Below, piece after piece: positions 40,818-48,716 of a stretch of DNA of 48,716 nt. Positions within the stretch are counted from its first letter, which is position 1. Every line of letters begins with the position of its first letter. The DNA comes from Roseburia sp. (GTDB lineage: Bacteria; Bacillota; Clostridia; Lachnospirales; Lachnospiraceae): assembly GCA_023664685.1 (NCBI GenBank), contig JAMPFC010000011.1:1-48716 (forward strand), given 5' to 3'. The notes under the pieces are model-generated. The model had not been told where the DNA came from. It saw only the letters and a list, made by a program, of their open reading frames with translations, and made no database searches. The translations under genes and the position numbers were made by a program.

Positions 40818-42539
40818 ATGGAAGCCATCAGGGAATATCTTAATAATTTATTTATGAGCCTGCCAGAGACGCCGGCAGTTTTGAGAGCAAAGGCAGAACT
40901 TCTCGAAATGATGGAGGATAAGTACGAGGAGTTGATCCGTGCGGGAAAGTCAGAAAAAGAAGCGGTCGGAACCGTACTCTCAGAGTTTGGAAATCTTGAG
41001 GAACTGGCAGAAGAACTGGGGATTGATGAATATTTGAAAAAGACCCAGACTGCCTCGGAGGATGCCGGACAGAATGGGCAGAAAGAAGAGAAGAACGAGA
41101 AGGCCGGACACCAGAGGGCAGAATGCCATTGGTCATTTGAGGAGGCAAAGGACTATGTGGCGTATGCGTGGAAACATGCGGCATACATAGCAGTCGGTGT
41201 TATGCTTTGCATCTGGTCTCCTTATTTTGAAAGTGTACTCTCGAGTGCCGGGGAAAGCGGATATATACCGCCTTTAGCAGCAGACGCGGTGGGAACCAGT
41301 TTTCTGTTTCTTTTTATCGCAGTAGCGGTCGGGCTGTTTTGTGCCGCTTCCGCTGCAAAGAAGCGCTATGGAAATGTTGCCAGATACCGGATTGTTCTGG
41401 ACGAAAAAGCAGTCCATTACTTGACAGCAAAGCAGGATAAAGACGAGCAGAAAAGGTTGTATTTCCGGATTTTTGGTATCGCTTTGTGTATACTCAGCGT
41501 TGTTCCTTCCAGTGTTAATTTTTTTAAAGATCCATTTTTAAGTGAAATCCTAGATTCCAGTGTACTGGTGATCGTCGGTGTCGGCGTGCTTTTGCTCATT
41601 CTTTCGTGCAGCGTCGGCAACCGTTATGATGAGCTGAGAAAGGCACAGACCGGAGCCGGCGGCGGACAAGGGGCAAATATCCCGAATGCCCAGAGCGTTC
41701 CGCCTATGGAGTATCATAAAAAAGGAATGCCGGTTTTCGTAGTGATTCTCCTTATCTTTCTTGGATTTCTCGTGATCGGGGGTTCGATTACAGCCGGAAT
41801 TTTATATTATGCTTTGCCGGCTTCTTCTGAAAATGGTGAAATCAGCCAGATCGATGAGCAGTATGACGCACAGAGTGTACAAAAAGTCCAGATCGAAATG
41901 GATATAGGATCAGTAAATGTACAGATGAGTGATGTCGATGCCATTCAGTTTCAGTACGCCGGAAATGCAAACAGGATGCCGGTTGTGACAAACGAAAACG
42001 GAGTGTTTCACGTGCAAGAGAATAGCAGCCGGGGATTCCATCTTTTCTTTTTCCATTGGGGATCATGGAGAGGAAATAACGGTGAGGCGACGATTCTCAT
42101 ACCCGCTGATAAGAAGGAAATTGCCTATGAAATCGAGGCGGATGCCGGAAATGTAATGCTTTCAAATGTGCAGGGGAAATCAGTAAAAATCGAAGCGGAT
42201 GCCGGAAATATCGAAGCTGCCGGCTGTGTATTTACTGAGAAAAGTACGATGGAGGCAGATGTCGGAGCAATCAACATCAATGAGAGCAGTTTTTATGATC
42301 TGAGTGCGGATGTGGATGTCGGAGATTTTGAATGTCATCTTACGGAACCACTGTCATGGTATAAGCTTGACTTAGATACGGATCTTGGAGAGATCGAAGT
42401 CGATGGGCAGGAAATGCATGGCACTTACAAGGCGGAGCCGGGAGCAGATGCTCCAGAGGGCGGCCGGCGTATTAAGGCGGAGGCAGATGTCGGAGCGATT
42501 GAGATCACAGGAGCGAAAGAGGGGGAAATTTATGAATAA
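40818..42539 (+). CDS. membrane protein with DUF1700-like N-terminus and DUF4097-like C-terminus
   Basis: About 573 residues from ATG 40818, behind AAGGAGGA. Residues 1-75 are helical (MEAIREYLNNLFMSLPETPA, AVGTVLSEFGNLEELAEELG), like the DUF1700/HAAS domains always found beside PadR. Four hydrophobic helices follow (IAVGVMLCIW, SFLFLFIAVAVGLFCA, LYFRIFGIALCILSVVPSSV, MPVFVVILLIFLGFLVIGGS). The outer C-terminal part is a beta-helix of repeated EADAGN/EADVGA units (about residues 440-570), typical of DUF4097 proteins. It probably takes part in envelope-stress response. It overlaps the next gene by 8 bp. Confidence 0.85.
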   Translation: MEAIREYLNNLFMSLPETPAVLRAKAELLEMMEDKYEELIRAGKSEKEAVGTVLSEFGNLEELAEELGIDEYLKKTQTASEDAGQNGQKEEKNEKAGHQRAECHWSFEEAKDYVAYAWKHAAYIAVGVMLCIWSPYFESVLSSAGESGYIPPLAADAVGTSFLFLFIAVAVGLFCAASAAKKRYGNVARYRIVLDEKAVHYLTAKQDKDEQKRLYFRIFGIALCILSVVPSSVNFFKDPFLSEILDSSVLVIVGVGVLLLILSCSVGNRYDELRKAQTGAGGGQGANIPNAQSVPPMEYHKKGMPVFVVILLIFLGFLVIGGSITAGILYYALPASSENGEISQIDEQYDAQSVQKVQIEMDIGSVNVQMSDVDAIQFQYAGNANRMPVVTNENGVFHVQENSSRGFHLFFFHWGSWRGNNGEATILIPADKKEIAYEIEADAGNVMLSNVQGKSVKIEADAGNIEAAGCVFTEKSTMEADVGAININESSFYDLSADVDVGDFECHLTEPLSWYKLDLDTDLGEIEVDGQEMHGTYKAEPGADAPEGGRRIKAEADVGAIEITGAKEGEIYE

Positions 42540-43245
42540 GACGAAGAAAGATAATGTGTTTTGGGGTGTGTTGTTTCTGTTGGCGGCAGTTTATATCATC
42601 ATCAATAATTTTGGTTTTGCGCCGGATATCAATGTCATGAAGGTAATCGTGGCAGTATTGTGTGCGGTCGTGTTTTTTAAGTCTTTGTTCCGTGTGGAAT
42701 TTGGCGGGATGCTGTTTTCCCTCGCCATACTGGCGATCCTTTTCGACGATGAATTAGGGATCACTGCAATTACACCGTGGCCAGTGCTTGTCGCTGCGCT
42801 GCTTGGCAGCATCGGACTTAATATGATTTTTGGAAATCATACCGGAACGAAACGCAGGCGGGGAGACAAAAACAGCGGCACGCATTATACCGTTCATGGT
42901 GACAGCGTGTCGGGAGACGAAATCGTGATCAACGGAATGTTCAACGGATATAAGAAAAATATTTCTTCCGATCATTTTAAAAAGGCAGATGTGAGCTGCA
43001 AATTTTGTGGAATCGAGATCAGCTTTGACGACGTCATGATCCAAGACGGTTCCGCAGTTGTAAATCTGGAGTTGTATTTTTCCGGTGTGGAACTTTATAT
43101 CCCGTATTCGTGGAAAATTGTAAATAACACGGACTGTATGTTTGGCGGTTTTGACGAACATCGTGCATCAAACGGAGAAGAGGGGCCGGAGATCATTTTT
43201 GAAGGAAATGTGAGGTTTTCCGGAGTGGATGTGTACCGGATCTGA
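42532..43245 (+). CDS. LiaF-like membrane protein
   Basis: About 237 residues from ATG 42532, overlapping the previous stop by 8 bp. The frame extends to 42385 but only as a shadow of the upstream gene. Hydrophobic helices: VFWGVLFLLAAVYIIINNFG, VMKVIVAVLCAVVFFKSLF, GMLFSLAILAILF and WPVLVAALLGSIGLNMIFG. The soluble C-terminal part (KKADVSCKFCGIEISFDDVM, NLELYFSGVELYIPYSWKIV) is the beta-rich domain of LiaF/YvqF proteins, which inhibit envelope-stress sensors. With PadR and the DUF4097-like gene it forms a three-gene unit. Confidence 0.82.
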   Translation: MNKTKKDNVFWGVLFLLAAVYIIINNFGFAPDINVMKVIVAVLCAVVFFKSLFRVEFGGMLFSLAILAILFDDELGITAITPWPVLVAALLGSIGLNMIFGNHTGTKRRRGDKNSGTHYTVHGDSVSGDEIVINGMFNGYKKNISSDHFKKADVSCKFCGIEISFDDVMIQDGSAVVNLELYFSGVELYIPYSWKIVNNTDCMFGGFDEHRASNGEEGPEIIFEGNVRFSGVDVYRI

Positions 43246-43364
43246 CCCGGAACAAGGGTCTCATCGTGCCAGAGACGGGGCAGGAGCCGGAAAGAGATCA
43301 GGCCGGGGCGCGGCAGGATAAATAGCACAGGGGCAGAAAAGATAGGATAAATCCGAAAAATTCC

Positions 43365-43394
43365 TTGACTTCTGCCCATTACCTGTGTTATTCT
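43365..43394 (+). promoter_or_regulatory. promoter for rpmG-secE-nusG
   Basis: TTGACT (43365-43370), 18-bp spacer, TATTCT (43389-43394). Transcription would start near 43401. CTAG-CGA-CTAG followed by GTC and eight T lies at 43399-43420, right at the expected start region. The leader of about 95 nt has a CGGCA/TGCCG hairpin. The rest of the 252-bp gap shows nothing recognisable. Confidence 0.65.
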
Positions 43395-43497
43395 AATCTA
43401 GCGACTAGGTCTTTTTTTTATGCCTAAATTTTACAATAGCGGTTTTCGGCATCACTGCCGAGGCTGCGACTTAATCAACAATCACGGAGGTGACGTA

Positions 43498-43647
43498 ATG
43501 CGTACTAAAATTACTTTGGAATGTACAGAATGCAAACAGCGCAACTACAACATGACCAAAGACAAGAAAAACCATCCGGACAGAATGGAAACAAAAAAAT
43601 ATTGCAGATTTTGCAGAACACACACATTACACAAGGAAACGAAGTAA
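43498..43647 (+). CDS. rpmG: 50S ribosomal protein L33, zinc form
   Basis: This 49-residue protein ([20 protein letters not shown]...) has both zinc knuckles: C9-x2-C12 and C36-x2-C39. The start at 43498 is set by GGAGGTGA. The open frame from 43420 includes that ribosome binding site. L33 sits near the E site of the 50S subunit. It is first in the canonical rpmG-secE-nusG order. Confidence 0.97.
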   Translation: MRTKITLECTECKQRNYNMTKDKKNHPDRMETKKYCRFCRTHTLHKETK

Positions 43648-43680
43648 GTTGTGTGATGTCAGGGAAAGGATGTGTGTCGA

Positions 43681-43881
43681 ATGAGCGAAGCAGAAAAGAC
43701 TTCGAAAAAAGACAACTTCTTCAAACATGTCAAAGCAGAGTTTAAGAGGTGTACATGGCCGAAAAAGGACGAATTGATCCGTCAGTCTGCTCTGGTGATC
43801 ATTGTTTCAGTTGTTCTTGGCGGAGTGATCGCAGGAATTGACTGGCTGATCCGTATGGGACTGTCGTTTGTCGGACTTTAA
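43681..43881 (+). CDS. secE: preprotein translocase subunit SecE
   Basis: About 66 residues from ATG 43681 (GGAAAGGATG lies upstream; the earlier ATG at 43672 is less likely). The conserved amphipathic stretch FFKHVKAEFKRCTWPKKDEL is followed by the single transmembrane helix ALVIIVSVVLGGVIAGIDWL. SecE clamps SecY, encoded at 1.4 kb here. Length is typical for the single-span Firmicute form. Confidence 0.96.
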   Translation: MSEAEKTSKKDNFFKHVKAEFKRCTWPKKDELIRQSALVIIVSVVLGGVIAGIDWLIRMGLSFVGL

Positions 43882-43894
43882 TCAGGAGGTTGCT

Positions 43895-44413
43895 ATGGCA
43901 GAAGAAGCAAAATGGTATGTAGTGCATACTTATTCCGGTTATGAGAATAAGGTAAAGGTTGATATTGAGAAGACGATCGAGAACCGTAATCTTCAGGATC
44001 AGATCTTAGAAGTTATGGTGCCGATGCAGACCGTCGTGGAGGACAAAAACGGCGAGAAGAAACAGGTTCAGAAGAAAATGTTTCCGGCGTATGTCCTGCT
44101 CAATATGATCATGAATGACGAGACGTGGTATGTCGTCCGGAATACCAGAGGAGTAACAGGGTTTGTGGGCCCGGGATCCAAACCGGTTCCGCTTACAGCA
44201 GAAGAAATCGCCAATATGGGATTTCTTGCGCAGGCAGAAGAGGCGCCGTACAGCATCGGCGACCATGTCGTGGTTACACAAGGTGTATGGCAGGATACCC
44301 ACGGTGTCGTTCAGGAGGTTCATCCGGCCAAACAGATGGCGGTTATTGTAATCGATATGTTTGGGCGTGGAACACCCGTTGAGATTGATTTCTCAGAGTT
44401 AGAAAAGCTATAA
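43895..44413 (+). CDS. nusG: transcription termination/antitermination factor NusG
   Basis: About 172 residues from ATG 43895, with AGGAGG at 43884-43889. The frame open from 43868 overlaps secE and is rejected. The NGN domain has [40 protein letters not shown] and [16 protein letters not shown]. The C-terminal KOW domain has [20 protein letters not shown]. NusG binds RNA polymerase and Rho or ribosomal S10. It is followed by rplK in the standard order. Confidence 0.97.
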   Translation: MAEEAKWYVVHTYSGYENKVKVDIEKTIENRNLQDQILEVMVPMQTVVEDKNGEKKQVQKKMFPAYVLLNMIMNDETWYVVRNTRGVTGFVGPGSKPVPLTAEEIANMGFLAQAEEAPYSIGDHVVVTQGVWQDTHGVVQEVHPAKQMAVIVIDMFGRGTPVEIDFSELEKL

Positions 44414-44432
44414 AAACAGGAGGAAACTTGAA

Positions 44433-44858
44433 ATGGCTAAGAAAGTTGAAGGATATATAAAATTACAGATCCCGGCTGGAAAAGCTACACCGGCACCGCC
44501 AGTTGGGCCGGCGCTTGGACAGCATGGAGTAAACATTGTTCAGTTTACAAAGGAGTTTAACGCAAAGACAGCAGGACAGGAAGGAATGCTCATTCCAGTT
44601 GTCATCACTGTATATGCGGACAGAAGTTTCAGCTTCATCACAAAAACTCCGCCGGCTGCTGTCCTTCTTAAGAAGGCATGTAAGATCGATTCTGGTTCCG
44701 GTGTGCCGAACAAGCAGAAGGTGGCATCGATCCCGAAAGCGGAGATCCAGAAGATCGCTGAACTCAAGATGCCAGACTTAAACGCAGGAAGCCTCGAGGC
44801 AGCGATGAGCATGATCGCAGGTACTGCGAGAAGTATGGGAATCACAGTAGAAGAGTAA
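44433..44858 (+). CDS. rplK: 50S ribosomal protein L11
   Basis: This 141-residue protein begins [20 protein letters not shown] and has [20 protein letters not shown], the proline-rich factor-binding N-terminal domain. The rRNA-binding C-terminal domain has [20 protein letters not shown] and ends [13 protein letters not shown]11 forms the GTPase-associated centre. AGGAGGAA precedes the ATG. An unusually long 257-nt gap separates it from rplA. Confidence 0.98.
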   Translation: MAKKVEGYIKLQIPAGKATPAPPVGPALGQHGVNIVQFTKEFNAKTAGQEGMLIPVVITVYADRSFSFITKTPPAAVLLKKACKIDSGSGVPNKQKVASIPKAEIQKIAELKMPDLNAGSLEAAMSMIAGTARSMGITVEE

Positions 44859-45115
44859 GGCATCACCGGTAAATGGTGAGTAACCCCGGTACTGCCGGGA
44901 TAAACAATTGTAAAATTCAGGTATCGCAAAAGACTTATGCTATTGGACGTTGTGGGAGACAAAGCGTCCGTTGGACGCTTAACAAGAACAAAAAACATGT
45001 TCTTGCCGGTAAAGAACCTAGTGTTCACTGGCAAAAAGACAAAAGCATGTTCTTGTGAGTAGGGGAACTTAAGGTTCTCCCGAATGTTCGCTAATACCAC
45101 TAGGAGGTTTTTAAA
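44859..45115 (+). ncRNA. structured leader between rplK and rplA, candidate attenuator
   Basis: This 257-nt gap has no gene. Alternative pairings are visible. GGACG (44945-44949) or GGACGCTT (44973-44980) can each pair with the single CGTCC (44965-44969). CAAGAACA (44983-44990) can pair with TGTTCTTG at 44998-45005 or with a second copy at 45048-45055. Between the two copies lies GCCGGT...ACTGGC enclosing GAAC/GTTC. Mutually exclusive stems are the hallmark of a regulatory RNA. I recognise no known family, and a ribosomal-protein ligand such as L1 is a guess. Confidence 0.5.
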
Positions 45116-45808
45116 ATGAAAAGAGGTAAGAAATATTTAGAAGCAGCAAAGTTGGTAGACCGGATGACGCAGTATGATCCGGAGGAAGCTATTGACCTTG
45201 TGAAGAAGACAGCAGTTGCAAAATTCGATGAAACGATAGAAGCACATATCCGTCTCGGCGTAGACGGACGTCACGCAGACCAGCAGGTTCGTGGTGCGGT
45301 TGTACTGCCTCATGGAACCGGAAAAACTGTTCGTGTCCTCGTGTTCGCAAAAGGTGATAAGGTAGCAGAAGCGGAAGCGGCAGGAGCTGACTATGTAGGT
45401 GGGGAGGAACTTATCCCGAAGATCCAGAACGAGGGATGGTTTGAGTTTGACGTAGTTGTTGCTACTCCTGATATGATGGGTGTTGTTGGCCGTCTCGGAC
45501 GTGTACTCGGCCCAAAAGGCTTGATGCCAAACCCGAAAGCAGGAACCGTTACAATGGATGTTACAAAGGCTGTCAATGATATTAAAGCAGGTAAGATCGA
45601 GTATCGTCTGGATAAAGCAAATATTATCCATGTTCCAGTTGGAAAGGCTTCTTTCACAGCAGAGCAGCTTGGTGATAACTTCAATACATTGATGGATGCG
45701 ATCATCAAAGCAAAACCATCGAGCGCAAAGGGTCAGTACATGAAGAGTGTAACGATCACAAGTACGATGGGTCCCGGTGTGAAGGTCAACACAACAAAAC
45801 TTGCGTAA
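45116..45808 (+). CDS. rplA: 50S ribosomal protein L1
   Basis: This 230-residue protein has [20 protein letters not shown] at the start, the first-domain block [20 protein letters not shown], and [20 protein letters not shown] near residues 120-142, the L1 signature. The C-terminal [20 protein letters not shown] follows. L1 forms the mobile stalk beside the E site and represses its own mRNA in many bacteria. AGGAGGT at 45102-45108 precedes the ATG. A promoter for rplJ follows immediately. Confidence 0.98.
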   Translation: MKRGKKYLEAAKLVDRMTQYDPEEAIDLVKKTAVAKFDETIEAHIRLGVDGRHADQQVRGAVVLPHGTGKTVRVLVFAKGDKVAEAEAAGADYVGGEELIPKIQNEGWFEFDVVVATPDMMGVVGRLGRVLGPKGLMPNPKAGTVTMDVTKAVNDIKAGKIEYRLDKANIIHVPVGKASFTAEQLGDNFNTLMDAIIKAKPSSAKGQYMKSVTITSTMGPGVKVNTTKLA

Positions 45809-45815
45809 TTTTATC

Positions 45816-45845
45816 TTGACATAAAATATAATATTGTGTTATTAT
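45816..45845 (+). promoter_or_regulatory. promoter for rplJ-rplL
   Basis: TTGACA (45816-45821), 18-bp spacer, TATTAT (45840-45845), starting 8 bp after the rplA stop. Transcription would begin near 45852, about 225 nt before rplJ. Confidence 0.8.
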
Positions 45846-45851
45846 AACGTT

Positions 45852-46077
45852 TGTTAATGACTGCCGTAGACAGTAAGTAAAGAGAAATCTTTTATTTGTA
45901 TAAATATGGGATTTTGATTTGTAAGTGCGAAAGCCGCTTACCGAGGAGTAAAAGGATAGAAATTTTCTGCCCTCCTTTTGTTTCGGCAAGAGGAGGGCTT
46001 CTTGTATAGCTACGAGCTAGATACCCTTTCCTATAGGCAGAAATTGTGGAATAAAATCTATAAGGAGGTAATAACCA
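45852..46077 (+). ncRNA. L10 leader (rplJL autoregulatory RNA) with attenuator
   Basis: The arrangement matches the Firmicute L10 leader. The L10-binding part GTAAGTGCGAAAGCCGCTTAC is near 45921-45941 with AGGAG beside it. A terminator follows: GCCCTCCT (45969-45976) / AGGAGGGC (45991-45998), then TTCTT. The antiterminator AAAAGGA (45950-45956) can pair with TCCTTTT (45973-45979), which overlaps the terminator left arm. Binding of L10-L12 to the RNA is known to favour termination in this family. Confidence 0.85.
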
Positions 46078-46674
46078 ATGGCTAAAGTTGAGTTAAAGCA
46101 GCCAGTTGTCGACGAGATCAAGAGTTATGCGGCCGATGCAAAGGCAGCAGTACTTGTCGATTATCGTGGACTTACTGTTGAGCAGGATACACAACTCCGT
46201 AAACAGCTCAGAGAAGCAGGTGTTGTATATAAGGTATACAAAAATACGATGCTTGTCCGTGCGTTTGAGGGAACGGATTTTGCACAGCTTGACAAAGATC
46301 TGGAAGGCCCGACAGCGATCGCTTTTTCCGCTGAGGATGAAACTGCTCCGGCAAGGATTCTCAGTGATTTTGCAAAAGAGGTTGAGGCACTTCAGTTTAA
46401 GGGTGGTGTTGTCTCAGGCACATATTATGATGAGGCCGGGATTCAGGCACTTGCCAAGATTCCATCAAGAGACACCCTTATTTCCAAACTGCTTGGAAGC
46501 CTGCAGTCACCTGTCACCAATCTTGCCCGCGTTCTGAACCAGATCGCAGAAAAGGGCGGAGCGCCTGCTGAGGAAGCAACGGAGACAGCAGCGCCGGAGG
46601 CAGCGGAACCAGTAGCAGCAGAGGCAGCAGCGCCAGAGTCTGCACAGGAAGCGGCAGAACCGGCAGCAGAGTAA
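46078..46674 (+). CDS. rplJ: 50S ribosomal protein L10 with long Ala/Glu-rich tail
   Basis: This 198-residue protein has the N-terminal rRNA-binding domain AAVLVDYRGLTVEQDTQLRK, REAGVVYKVYKNTMLVRAFE, and KFGGVVS-like FKGGVVSGTYYDE. The conserved RDTLISKLLGSLQSPVTNLA leads into the helix that carries L7/L12 dimers. The last ~35 residues are a repetitive Ala-Glu-Pro tail (PEAAEPVAAEAAAPESAQEA), longer than in many species. AAGGAGGT precedes the ATG. It forms the stalk base. Confidence 0.97.
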   Translation: MAKVELKQPVVDEIKSYAADAKAAVLVDYRGLTVEQDTQLRKQLREAGVVYKVYKNTMLVRAFEGTDFAQLDKDLEGPTAIAFSAEDETAPARILSDFAKEVEALQFKGGVVSGTYYDEAGIQALAKIPSRDTLISKLLGSLQSPVTNLARVLNQIAEKGGAPAEEATETAAPEAAEPVAAEAAAPESAQEAAEPAAE

Positions 46675-46716
46675 GAATAAAGTAATAAAATAAAAATTAA
46701 AATGGAGGAATTGAAA

Positions 46717-47085
46717 ATGACTACTCAGGAATTTATCGATGCGATCAAAGCAATGAGCGTATTAGAGTTAAATGATTTGGTAAAAGCATGTGAAGAGGAA
46801 TTTGGTGTTTCTGCAGCAGCAGGTGTTGTCGTTGCAGCAGCAGGAGATGGCGCAGCAGCAGGCGGTGCAGAGAAGGATGAGTTCGATGTAGAGCTTACTG
46901 AGGTTGGGCCGAACAAAGTTAAGGTCATCAAAGTAGTACGTGAGGTAACTGGTCTTGGACTGAAAGAAGCAAAAGAAGTCGTAGACGGAGCACCTAAAGT
47001 TGTTAAGGAAGGCGCAGCAAAAGAAGAGGCTGACGAGATCAAGACAAAACTCGAGGCTGAGGGCGCTAAGGTAACGCTGAAATAA
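46717..47085 (+). CDS. rplL: 50S ribosomal protein L7/L12
   Basis: About 122 residues from ATG 46717. GGAGG at 46703-46707 is the ribosome binding site and is inside the open frame that begins at 46702. The N-terminal dimerisation helix ([20 protein letters not shown]), an Ala/Gly-rich hinge ([16 protein letters not shown]) and the factor-binding domain ([20 protein letters not shown]) are all complete. It is last of the rplKAJL group and a terminator follows 38 bp later. Confidence 0.98.
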   Translation: MTTQEFIDAIKAMSVLELNDLVKACEEEFGVSAAAGVVVAAAGDGAAAGGAEKDEFDVELTEVGPNKVKVIKVVREVTGLGLKEAKEVVDGAPKVVKEGAAKEEADEIKTKLEAEGAKVTLK

Positions 47086-47123
47086 TTACTCTGGACATGG
47101 ATTCAGAATGTAGTATGTGATAT

Positions 47124-47169
47124 AAAAGATATCCCAAAGTCCGTTTGTGGCAGAGGGGTATCTTTTTTT
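47124..47169 (+). terminator. intrinsic terminator after rplL
   Basis: AAAAGATATCCC (47124-47135) pairs with GGGGTATCTTTT around a loop of about 19 nt, continuing into seven T. It ends the ribosomal transcript, so whatever encodes rpoB must have another promoter or lie elsewhere. Confidence 0.9.
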
Positions 47170-47286
47170 GCTGCAATGCATCAGACAAAGGTCTTGCGGG
47201 CGATAAGAAGTGTGCTATAATAAAAAGTAATATTGACAGGATTGCCAAACAATCGGATTTTAAATATAGTATTTTGGGGGAGAAAA

Positions 47287-48663
47287 ATGAAGAAAATATT
47301 TTTGGGCTTCTTTTTGGTCGCGTTAATGATAACTGGATGCCGCGGAAAGAATATTACGGATGAAAACCAGATGATTTCGGGAAGTGCAATAACAGAAGAA
47401 AATCGAACAGAGAAGCAGGAGGATCGGGAGGATACGATTGAAAAGGAGAGCGTACCGTATTTGGTAGAAAAGGTGAAGACTGCTTCGGCTGGGGTGGACT
47501 TACAGGGAAGTCTGGAGTATTCATCTGAAATGGTACAAGGTGACGATAGCAGTTACTATTATTTTAGAGAGAAGAAAAAGAAGATTGTTTTTTATCGGGA
47601 TCGTAAAATAAAAGTCTGTGAAATGGAGAAACCCAAAGGTGAAATATGGGGATTTGTAAAATATAAAAATTGCATATGGCTTCGGATGGAAAAGGGATCC
47701 GATGAATGGATTGCTGCTCTTCATATTGATACCGGACGATTACAGTTTGTAAAGGAAATAGCTTCCCCCGATATCGAACGCATTGTCTTATACCGCAACT
47801 GTTTTTATTGCATAACGGATGAGAATCATATTACGCGCTATAATTTGCAAGGGAAAAAGCTCAACGCATTTTCGATCGGAAAAGGGGAGGGCGATTTTCC
47901 AGATACTGCCGAGACATTATTAAAAGAACAGGTTGAGTTTCAAAAAATCATAGATGAAAAGATATACTATACAGTCTGTATGCCAGAGGCAGGTGGAACT
48001 ACGAAGATCATGCGGTGCGGTTTGGATGGCAGTAAACAGGAAATTTTGTATCAGTATACCCGCGGTGAGGAAGAGAAAGAGTGGTGTAGAAGACTTTCGT
48101 CTACTCAAATGACGATATACCATGATCATATTTATATGCTAGACGTTTATGGAACATATCGTTCCTTTTACCGCATACCGCTGCATGGTGGTAATATTGA
48201 GAAAATCACGGGATGCTCTGTTGAGGAATTTTCTCTGTCAGATAATGAAATTTTTTGTTTGGAGAATGGTCAGGCTGAGGGGCTATATATGGTATCGGAG
48301 GATTTGACAGCAGAAAAGAAACTTAGTGGGGAACATCAAGTAAAGTGTTTTGTGGTGGGAGATGATAATGTTTACTTTGTAGACAAAGATGCTCAGGGCA
48401 TATATAAGGTATCAGTAAAAGAGGATGCCGCGCCGCAAAAACTGACTGATATATCAGCTAGCGAACTTTATTATTCGGATGGATGTCTGACTGCCAAAAG
48501 GCGTATGGAAAAGGATGAACGTAAAATAGAAGAATTGGCAGAAAATGATATTGAACCAAATAGAGATTATGCACCGGAGTATTGTTGGCTAAATTCAAAT
48601 GGAGATATCATTGGAGTGTTGGAGAGCGTAAAGTTAAATGAATCGAAATATTATTATTGGTGA
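47287..48663 (+). CDS. lipoprotein with DUF5050-like propeller repeats
   Basis: About 459 residues from ATG 47287, behind GGGGGAG. The frame extends to 47233 without support. A type II signal peptide ends with lipobox MITGC near residue 17. An acidic linker (ENRTEKQEDREDTIEKESV) leads to repeated strands with Tyr/Asp turns: YFREKKKKIVFYRDRKIKVC, FYCITDENHITRYNLQGKKL, MLDVYGTYRSFYRIPLHGGN, VYFVDKDAQGIYKVSV. These resemble the DUF5050 propeller of Clostridia. It is outer-surface anchored. The ligand is unknown. Confidence 0.85.
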   Translation: MKKIFLGFFLVALMITGCRGKNITDENQMISGSAITEENRTEKQEDREDTIEKESVPYLVEKVKTASAGVDLQGSLEYSSEMVQGDDSSYYYFREKKKKIVFYRDRKIKVCEMEKPKGEIWGFVKYKNCIWLRMEKGSDEWIAALHIDTGRLQFVKEIASPDIERIVLYRNCFYCITDENHITRYNLQGKKLNAFSIGKGEGDFPDTAETLLKEQVEFQKIIDEKIYYTVCMPEAGGTTKIMRCGLDGSKQEILYQYTRGEEEKEWCRRLSSTQMTIYHDHIYMLDVYGTYRSFYRIPLHGGNIEKITGCSVEEFSLSDNEIFCLENGQAEGLYMVSEDLTAEKKLSGEHQVKCFVVGDDNVYFVDKDAQGIYKVSVKEDAAPQKLTDISASELYYSDGCLTAKRRMEKDERKIEELAENDIEPNRDYAPEYCWLNSNGDIIGVLESVKLNESKYYYW

Positions 48664-48694
48664 TATCCGGATCTAAGTCCGGGTATCTTTTTTT
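48662..48694 (+). terminator. intrinsic terminator after the DUF5050-like gene
   Basis: GATATCCGGA (48662-48671) pairs with TCCGGGTATC (48678-48687) with one G-U, 6-nt loop, then seven T. It overlaps the stop codon of the gene. Sequence similar to the rplL terminator (GATATCC/GGGTATC). Confidence 0.93.
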
Positions 48695-48716
48695 GTCACA
48701 TTATATTGTCAAATCC

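Overview
The window is chromosomal DNA of a low- to mid-GC Firmicute, most likely a Lachnospiraceae (Clostridia). The evidence is the spc/alpha ribosomal operon order, the zinc-type adenylate kinase, the enlarged L17, the T-box on tyrS, and many BspA-like leucine-rich-repeat, Big2, fibronectin-III and DUF5050-like surface proteins. No tRNA, rRNA, CRISPR array, insertion sequence or prophage was recognised. All identifications come from reading the sequence. Family names are recalled, not searched.

Layout. 1-9.6 kb: end of the spc operon (rplR', rpsE, rpmD, rplO, secY, adk, map, infA), a secreted LRR/EF-hand gene inserted between infA and rpmJ, then rpmJ, a 450-nt structured gap, and the alpha operon (rpsM, rpsK, rpsD, rpoA, rplQ). 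9.6-15.2 kb: an AT-rich accessory block with a small Cro/CI-type regulator divergent from an unknown gene over a paired operator, followed by lipoproteins and Big2/Fn3 secreted proteins. 15.4-17.4 kb: a DUF6033-like protein, then rplM-rpsI behind a strong promoter and long leader. 17.5-22.1 kb: a compact restriction-modification operon (two methyltransferases with SPPY motifs and an AlwI-like endonuclease). 22.1-26.1 kb: an AraC-HTH/HD-hydrolase-like fusion, a membrane protein, a GNAT acetyltransferase, and a tyrosine T-box controlling tyrS. 26.1-34.4 kb: a BspA-like LRR protein, a sugar-phosphate isomerase-like protein, a DUF3791/DUF3990-like pair, a second GNAT, an FAD oxidoreductase with a C-terminal Rieske domain, and a two-gene ATPase plus nuclease-like cassette. 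34.4-43.2 kb: envelope-sensing regulators, namely BlaI-like/M56 protease, VanR/VanS-like two-component system with a C39-like peptidase, and PadR with DUF1700/DUF4097-like and LiaF-like membrane proteins. 43.3-48.7 kb: rpmG-secE-nusG-rplK-rplA-rplJ-rplL, closed by a terminator and followed by a lipoprotein gene rather than rpoB.

How it fits together. Translation and secretion genes form the conserved backbone, regulated by RNA leaders ahead of rplM, rplJ and tyrS and probably ahead of rpsM and rplA. Accessory genes sit in the breaks between these operons: defence (restriction-modification, ATPase/nuclease-like pair, DUF3990-like pair), surface proteins and envelope-stress regulation. The candidates most worth following for something undescribed are the ATPase/nuclease-like pair (32455-34334), the AraC-HD fusion with an internal ribosome binding site (22143-23054), and the structured rpsM and rplA leaders.
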